Shown: positions 34,045 through 39,244 of the stretch, one piece after another
Numbering within the stretch: position 1 is the stretch's first letter
How the letters are laid out: each line of letters opens with the position of its first letter
Assembly (NCBI GenBank): GCA_948470755.1
Contig: CAOKPU010000025.1
Location: forward strand, 1 to 39,244
DNA: 39,244 bases
Reading direction: 5' to 3'
Source: an uncultured Lachnospiraceae bacterium
GTDB lineage: Bacteria > Bacillota > Clostridia > Lachnospirales > Lachnospiraceae
Position numbers and translations under genes: made by a program
Notes under the pieces: generated by a model
What the model was told of the DNA's origin: nothing
The model's database searches: none
Seen by the model: only the letters and a program-made list of their open reading frames with translations

Positions 34045-34765
34045 AATTCCCTTCTTTCCAAAACGCTTTCCTTAACCTGTAAATCTGGATCAGATAATTC
34101 TTTATCGTTTTCCACACCTTTACGGTAGTATTATAGTCCTCCTGCCATTCCACCGGCATATCCAGTATTTTTACCCCCATACGCTCTGCCCGCAGCAGGA
34201 ATTCTATCGTATAAAACCAGCCGTCCTCATCCCCGGACGCTTCCACCAACCGCTGCGCCGTCTGCTTCCTTACAAAAGTAAACCCGCATACGGCGTCCGT
34301 GCATTTCATGCCAAAAACAGCCTTTAAAAGGATCAAAAGCCCCTTTGAAGTAATCTTACGGTACCATTTCCGGCCTTTGGTCACGGACTGTGCGCCGAAC
34401 CGGGTGCCATTGATATACTCAATATCCGGGCAGCTTTCAAAGATATGGATCGCCTCCCCCAGATGCTTGATATTGGCCGACAAATCGATATCCATGTAGC
34501 CCACGATATCGCTTTGGTTCTTCTCGATCCCTTTGCGGAACGCCACGCCTACCCCTCGTTTGTCCACCCTTATATACTCCACTTCCTCATATTCCCGGCA
34601 AAGCTGTCCGGCGATTTTCGGCGTTTCATCGGTTGAACCGTTGTCCAGGATCATGATTTTATACGGTATGGGACTATTTTCCCTCAAATATCCCACCGTC
34701 GTCTCAATCCCTTTGCGCAAACGCAGCTTTTCATCCAAAACCGGAAATAAAACGGTAATATCCAT
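34028..34765 (-). CDS. GT2 family glycosyltransferase (DPM1-like)
   Basis: A 245-residue GT-A enzyme without membrane helices. It begins MDITVLFPVLDEKLRL, with LDNGSTDETP and the DxD-type site GYMDIDLSANI (Asp92, Asp94); CTDAVCGFTFVRKQTA and YTIEFLLRAERMG follow as in polyprenyl-phosphate sugar synthases. It lies between another GT2 gene (16 bases) and the aminotransferase gene (overlap). It may put a sugar, perhaps the amino sugar made next door, on a lipid carrier for the GT-C-like membrane protein encoded at 36940-39048. Confidence 0.9.
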   Translation of the reverse strand: MDITVLFPVLDEKLRLRKGIETTVGYLRENSPIPYKIMILDNGSTDETPKIAGQLCREYEEVEYIRVDKRGVGVAFRKGIEKNQSDIVGYMDIDLSANIKHLGEAIHIFESCPDIEYINGTRFGAQSVTKGRKWYRKITSKGLLILLKAVFGMKCTDAVCGFTFVRKQTAQRLVEASGDEDGWFYTIEFLLRAERMGVKILDMPVEWQEDYNTTVKVWKTIKNYLIQIYRLRKAFWKEGNYVKKD

Positions 34766-34781
34766 TACGCCCTCCTCCTTA

Positions 34782-35756
34782 CTATCGCCCGGATATCTTT
34801 TCCACGCCTTCGATCAGATACCTTTGATGCTTAAAAATCAAGCTGAGCATCACGGACAGATATTTTAAAATAATGGTCAGTAAACTGAACACCCCAAAAA
34901 AGCCAAGCGACAAAAAACCCATAGTGGAAAGCCATCCTTCCACGGGTTTATTCTCACTGAAAAAAGAAACTCCGATATAAACAGCCATCCCTAATGTAAA
35001 AAGCAGGAAAACCCCGCTCAACGCCAGGGAAGCCCTCTCCAATACATCCGTAAAATAAATAAAGGAATCCATCGCCAGATTGGTTCTTTCATTTCTGTCC
35101 GTCTTGCTTTTATTCCTTTCCAGTTCACCCTGTCCCTCATAATAAACGGTATCCGTTTTTAACCCGCAGTTCACATAAACCGCCTTCCGGTAAGGGATAT
35201 ACTGCCCCATGGACAGCACCCGGTTAATCGCCCTTCTGGACAGGATGCGGAAAGTCTCCTGCCCTATCCTATTCCTGGATCTGCTGGTCATATTGTAAAA
35301 AAAATAGAACATTCTGGAACTCAGCTTAATCCTCCCCCTGCAGCTTGCTGACACGATATCGTAACCGGCAAGCATTCTGTCGTACACATCCCTTATCAGA
35401 TGTTCCGGATAGTCCGGATTGATGTCGTCGAACTCATAAACAAAATCCCCGATCGCCATATCCCTTCCTGCATTCATAGAAGCTTCCAGTCCCTGGAAAT
35501 AACTCATGTGGATAATATTAATCATGCTGCTTCCCCACAAATCCCCTTTCCCTTCCTTTGCATCAAAATACCTTCTCAAGGCTTCCACACTACCGTCCGT
35601 GGACGCATCATTTACGCAGATCACTTCATACTTTTCAAAATTTTCCTTTATGGCCGGAAGCGCTTTATCAAAAAAAGGCGCAATGTTCCCGCTGTCATTA
35701 TGAAGATATACCACCACCGATATAAACTTGCTCTCTTTTTTATCTGCCGCATCCAT
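34782..35756 (-). CDS. GT2 glycosyltransferase with two C-terminal membrane helices (GtrB-like)
   Basis: A 324-residue membrane-associated enzyme. The GT-A domain has FISVVVYLHNDSGNI at the start, VICVNDASTDGSVEAL, and the metal site YEFDDINPDYPEHL (Asp110/Asp111), close to the DDDLQDPP form of GtrB. Two C-terminal helices at about 240-262 and 280-304 fit the GtrB plan. The ATG at 35756 has GGAGG nine bases upstream, whereas the longer reading has none. The sequence is more divergent than the other two GT2 enzymes. It probably makes a polyprenyl-phosphate sugar. Confidence 0.88.
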   Translation of the reverse strand: MDAADKKESKFISVVVYLHNDSGNIAPFFDKALPAIKENFEKYEVICVNDASTDGSVEALRRYFDAKEGKGDLWGSSMINIIHMSYFQGLEASMNAGRDMAIGDFVYEFDDINPDYPEHLIRDVYDRMLAGYDIVSASCRGRIKLSSRMFYFFYNMTSRSRNRIGQETFRILSRRAINRVLSMGQYIPYRKAVYVNCGLKTDTVYYEGQGELERNKSKTDRNERTNLAMDSFIYFTDVLERASLALSGVFLLFTLGMAVYIGVSFFSENKPVEGWLSTMGFLSLGFFGVFSLLTIILKYLSVMLSLIFKHQRYLIEGVEKISGR

Positions 35757-35801
35757 TATAAAAATCCTCCATTCTTGCATAGCCTGTGAAAAATCTATTT
35801 T

Positions 35802-36923
35802 TCACAGTAACTCCTCCAAATCATATACCGTATTTATTTTACCGGACAATACGCTGACAAAATACGGCTCCTTAGAATCGACGCGTATCCTTGTGGGCCT
35901 GGAATCATCCACCTCCGATGATTTCAGGATCGGCTTCATGGAAAACAGGGACTGGACATATTCAAAGTCCAAATCATCCCTCATATATTTCCTGGCCAGG
36001 TGATTCATATATTCCCATGCCGTTTCCGGCTTATCTTTGCATTCATTGCAGTTAGCCAACTGCCCCGTCCGGCATTCCCCGCCACGCTGACAGGAAAAAG
36101 ACGGCAATTGCCCGTAACTGGTCACATGGGGCGTAAACGTCACGGAAGTCAAGGAGTGGCATCCCGTCTTCCCAAACGGCATAATCGAAAAGAAAGGGCC
36201 GTCCATTACGGTAATCCCCAGGTTCCGAAGCCTTCTGCCCGGCTTGCAGAGAATAATTTCGCATAATTCATATTTAATGTCAAAAAAAGCCGCGTCCTCT
36301 TTTAAAAGTCTTAAAATTTGATTCGTAGAAGCATAAGTCGCATTCAATACATAGCCTGTGCGGAAGCTGCCGCCGTCCGAAAGCCGCACTTCATATTCAT
36401 CCTTCTTCCGGCTGATCTTATCAATGCGGGCGTTATAGATGATCTCCACATTCTTTTTTCCCGAAAGTTCCTGTACATAATAATCCCTTAACAGCGCGGC
36501 GTCATACGTATACTCTTCCGTCAGGAAAGCGCCATCGCACATGCCCTCCTTAAAATAGCCGGATACCGGCATCTCCTCACAGAAAATACCCGCCGCCTTG
36601 CAGAACGCCTGGAACTGCTTTTTATCCGTCCATGAAAAGCGGGATGAGGTGGCGTAAATCTGCTGAAACGAAGAATGGATGCAAAAACCAAACTCCTCCA
36701 CAAAACGTTTAAAATATCCCGCCGATTTTACCGCCGTGGACAGGCTTCTCGGATAATGGTAGCCCATATGGACCCGCGCCTGATTAATATACGTCGCCCT
36801 TTTAAACGGCGCATCGTCGTATTCCAGTACGAGGACTTTCTCCCCCTTCCGGCTGCAGTACCGGGCCGCATACATCCCATAGAGCCCTGCGCCAATTATG
36901 ATCTTATCATAAATATTTCCCAT
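35802..36923 (-). CDS. DAO-fold FAD-dependent oxidoreductase with four-Cys insert
   Basis: A 373-residue flavoprotein starting MGNIYDKIIIGAGLYGMYAA, the FAD-binding loop, with VLVLEYDDAP for the ribose and NQARVHMGYHYPRS near the flavin. The N-terminal half matches the D-amino-acid/2-hydroxyacid oxidase fold. Near residues 285-310 it has CQRGGEC, then CNEC: four Cys spaced x5, x7 and x2, which could bind zinc or an iron-sulfur cluster. ATG 36923 is preferred to an in-frame TTG at 36953 because GAAGGG lies upstream and the TTG overlaps the previous gene. It is in the glycan unit and may oxidise a sugar or sugar-linked group. Substrate unknown. Confidence 0.85.
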   Translation of the reverse strand: MGNIYDKIIIGAGLYGMYAARYCSRKGEKVLVLEYDDAPFKRATYINQARVHMGYHYPRSLSTAVKSAGYFKRFVEEFGFCIHSSFQQIYATSSRFSWTDKKQFQAFCKAAGIFCEEMPVSGYFKEGMCDGAFLTEEYTYDAALLRDYYVQELSGKKNVEIIYNARIDKISRKKDEYEVRLSDGGSFRTGYVLNATYASTNQILRLLKEDAAFFDIKYELCEIILCKPGRRLRNLGITVMDGPFFSIMPFGKTGCHSLTSVTFTPHVTSYGQLPSFSCQRGGECRTGQLANCNECKDKPETAWEYMNHLARKYMRDDLDFEYVQSLFSMKPILKSSEVDDSRPTRIRVDSKEPYFVSVLSGKINTVYDLEELL

Positions 36924-36939
36924 TGTCACAAACCCTTCA

Positions 36940-39048
36940 TCACTCTTTTTCAATTATTATACTGCTCACGGCCAGATCCCCGCCGCCGATATTCCACAAA
37001 ACAAATTCCAGATCTTCCGCCCTTTCCGTCAATTCCACTTCATAACTTACCCTATTTTCCTCTATCGCCAGATTCTGAGGCTCCAGATCCATATCTCCGT
37101 GACGGTAATAGCATTTTACATCCGCTGCCGTAAGGCCGCTCCCTGTCACGCTCACCCGGTATCTCCCCGCTTCCGCATACAGATACGGGCCATAGGAATT
37201 GCCGTAAGGATGGATGATCCATCCTTCCTCCGTCACATCCGCGTTATTCAGATAACGGCTGCTCTTCATATCATACTCGTACATGGAAAGCTCTTTTTCG
37301 GACAACGGCTCCCATTGGCCCAGCGGCCTGCTGCACCCAACGATCAGCCCATCAAGGGCATAGTAATAAAACGGATACTCCAGACATTTCTGTATCTCGT
37401 TCTTGAAAAAGACAAAAACCGTATCCGGCGCACCTTCCTCCAACGCCCGCTCCCTTGCCGTCTTTTCTTTCTCTCCCAAAGACCTGGCAAAGTAGAAATT
37501 GCTTAGAGTCAGCCCATAATCCGATGCATAATCGCCGAAGGAAAACAACAGCTTCCGTTCGCTCACCATATCGGATACAAAACATATATGCGCAACATCC
37601 ATCCCGCTTCCTATTTCCGCCCATCCTTCTGCAGGCAGCAACGTCTGATAAACTTCTTTTTTATCATAAATCCCATTCTTTTCCCTAAGCATTCCCCCAA
37701 TATCCGCAAACTGCAAAAGCAGGCAGACAGCCAGCATCAGGTTCCCGGCCCTGCGTCCTATCCACTTCCGGTTCAGACAGACCGCCCCCAATACCATTAA
37801 ATAAACGAACGGCCAAATCAGCCTCCCGGAAGCGCGGAAAATACTCCATGCCTTATGGAGGACGCCCGGCAAATGCATCTCATACAACACTTTATCCCCA
37901 TACATCACCACATGGGAAGCGGACGCCGCAAGAGACAGGACGGCAATCAATACCCAGGCAATCTCCTGGATATGGCCCTGCACCCAATCCGCCAAGCGGC
38001 TCTTCTTCCGGCCCGGCCTTTGCTGCGCCGCATCCGCCTTATCTATTTTTTCAAGCCATGTCTGTCCTTCCATACGATTTCCCAGCCACATGACAAAAGC
38101 CCATAAAAACAATGCCAGCACGCCCAGCCCTAAATACCCGAACCCTTCATACTGGCTGTCGGTACAAGGCATGTCCTTTAAATATTTTGACCAGCCTTGG
38201 GGATTGATAAACCCATTCAGGTTAAAACTATAATATCCAAGCCCGTCATCCCCCGTCTTCATCCCTGAAGCGAATCCGCCAAAAAGGAACACCGCCGCCG
38301 CCGCTGCCGCCAGATACGAACCGACCGGCAACAGCGCCTTCCATTTCTTATTCCCTTTTACTGCATCCAAAAGCGCAAACCCCAGCAGGATCATGCCGCA
38401 CATGGGCAGGAAATAAAGATGGATGCCGCCGCAAAGCGCCCCTAATATCCCCCAGCCGATCACCGCTTTTTTTGTCTCCCGGTAAACCGGCTCATAATAT
38501 ACAATAAACATCAAGCCAAGCAGGCATAAAAAATGGCTGGCAAGAGCCGTCATCCAATACATCCTGTCGATGAATACCGGGCTTAGGATAAAAAACATCC
38601 CTCCGGCCACAATCCCTGCGCTGCCGTCCACATATTTTTTCACCAGCTTCGCCCCAAGCCCGCCCTGCAGCATAAAGCAGAAAAGCCCGTACCAGCCGAA
38701 ATACTGGAACTCTACCGGCAGCAGGAAGCGGAAAATCTTAAAGAAAAAGGCGAATAAAGGTATGGAATCCGTAAAGATAACGGACGTTTCATTAGGATAG
38801 GCTATGGTATCCGTCATCCCAAACGGGAACTTCCACGGTGCGTGGCGGTAGAACTTCCAGCCCAGATAATGCTGGGTCAAATCGCCGTCTTCACTGGTAA
38901 GCAGCCAGTCCGTATAGCAAGGGTTCAAGACATGCGCCCCATAAATCATCAAAAACACAGCCGCGCCCAGCAATGCGCAGATGATAACTTCTTTATTCTC
39001 CCATACGACCGCCTTACATTGTTCCTTTAACCCCTCTGCTCTTTTCAT
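36940..39048 (-). CDS. DUF6311-like large membrane protein, GT-C-like
   Basis: A protein of about 702 residues with 11-13 predicted helices and an extracellular beta-rich C-terminal domain of about 240 residues. The first outer loop reads SEDGDLTQHYLGWKFYRHAPW, the mark of the DUF6311 family, with acidic residues placed as in GT-C enzymes. The last 90 residues (YRVSVTGSGLTAADV and VELTERAEDLEFVLWN) look like a small beta-sandwich and may bind glycan. The ATG at 39048 has AAAGG ten bases upstream; an in-frame TTG at 39111 would add 21 polar residues. It is the first gene of the unit and likely transfers a sugar from a lipid carrier. Confidence 0.78.
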   Translation of the reverse strand: MKRAEGLKEQCKAVVWENKEVIICALLGAAVFLMIYGAHVLNPCYTDWLLTSEDGDLTQHYLGWKFYRHAPWKFPFGMTDTIAYPNETSVIFTDSIPLFAFFFKIFRFLLPVEFQYFGWYGLFCFMLQGGLGAKLVKKYVDGSAGIVAGGMFFILSPVFIDRMYWMTALASHFLCLLGLMFIVYYEPVYRETKKAVIGWGILGALCGGIHLYFLPMCGMILLGFALLDAVKGNKKWKALLPVGSYLAAAAAAVFLFGGFASGMKTGDDGLGYYSFNLNGFINPQGWSKYLKDMPCTDSQYEGFGYLGLGVLALFLWAFVMWLGNRMEGQTWLEKIDKADAAQQRPGRKKSRLADWVQGHIQEIAWVLIAVLSLAASASHVVMYGDKVLYEMHLPGVLHKAWSIFRASGRLIWPFVYLMVLGAVCLNRKWIGRRAGNLMLAVCLLLQFADIGGMLREKNGIYDKKEVYQTLLPAEGWAEIGSGMDVAHICFVSDMVSERKLLFSFGDYASDYGLTLSNFYFARSLGEKEKTARERALEEGAPDTVFVFFKNEIQKCLEYPFYYYALDGLIVGCSRPLGQWEPLSEKELSMYEYDMKSSRYLNNADVTEEGWIIHPYGNSYGPYLYAEAGRYRVSVTGSGLTAADVKCYYRHGDMDLEPQNLAIEENRVSYEVELTERAEDLEFVLWNIGGGDLAVSSIIIEKE

Positions 39049-39244
39049 ATTCCGAACGCCTTTCCCTTTGCTTTTCTTATTATTTTCCCTTTGGCCTTTT
39101 TCTGCAATCAACTTCGTCCATCATATCATAATCAAGGGATTTTTTCTACTGCTTGTTTCCGGGGAAAAAGGTTTTACGCCCGGTTTATCCAGGACAAACG
39201 CATGAGTAAATAAATTATGAACAAAAATGAAACACCGTTGTGAT
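39049..39244. other. Upstream region of the DUF6311-like gene
   Basis: No gene is supported here. The TTG extension of the membrane protein gene reaches 39111. On the minus strand TATGAT near 39122-39127 could be a -10, without a good -35. Another gene may start beyond the window edge. Confidence 0.3.

Overview
The window looks like part of the chromosome of a low-to-moderate GC Gram-positive gut anaerobe of the Clostridia, most likely a Lachnospiraceae member. The reasons are strong GGAGG-type ribosome binding sites, a YesM/YesN-type two-component pair, a CUT1 sugar transporter without its own ATPase, lipoprotein signal peptides with Gram-positive style lipoboxes, and a large cell-surface polysaccharide locus rich in MBOAT and SGNH proteins. 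This is inference from gene content; no rRNA or tRNA gene is present to confirm it.

Positions 311-8219, all on the minus strand, form a sugar-uptake locus. It reads, in order of transcription, lipoprotein sugar-binding protein, two permeases, a Gfo/Idh/MocA oxidoreductase, a sensor kinase and an AraC-type response regulator. A promoter with a perfect 14-bp palindrome lies upstream of the binding protein. A dense array of small perfect hairpins (about 4800-5058) separates the permeases from the oxidoreductase. Related copies of that element lie at 8398-8496 and, inverted, at 1-50.

Positions 8496-39048 form a surface-glycan assembly and decoration locus in several transcription units. Minus-strand unit 13026 to 8496 has two membrane proteins, an MBOAT acyltransferase and its SGNH partner. 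A plus-strand FAD protein resembling UDP-galactopyranose mutase sits at 13242-14837. Positions 14838-16735 are an AT-rich islet of defence-gene debris: an intact YhcG/DUF1016 nuclease, the tail of a type I restriction specificity subunit, and two other fragments. Minus-strand unit 24629 to 16924 has a GT2 glycosyltransferase, three large GT-C-like membrane proteins, a radical SAM/SPASM protein and an SGNH lipoprotein. Positions 24839-28920 carry MBOAT, VOC (opposite strand), acyl carrier protein and FkbH-like genes. An SGNH lipoprotein (29001-30077) faces a plus-strand MBOAT plus SGNH pair (30430-32931). The last minus-strand unit, 39048 to 32941, has a DUF6311-like membrane protein, an FAD oxidoreductase, two GT2 enzymes and a DegT-type sugar aminotransferase.

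Taken together, GT2 enzymes would load lipid-linked sugars inside the cell. GT-C-like membrane proteins would transfer them outside. The DegT and FAD enzymes would make special sugars. Three MBOAT systems would add acyl groups. The most interesting proposal is that FkbH, the carrier protein, the VOC protein and MBOAT form a Dlt-like route in which an unusual acyl group (for example glyceryl) is built on a carrier protein and passed to a surface glycan. The most interesting DNA-level signal is the hairpin array, in which each hairpin has its own stem sequence but most share the same 7-8 bp stem and 3-nt loop geometry.
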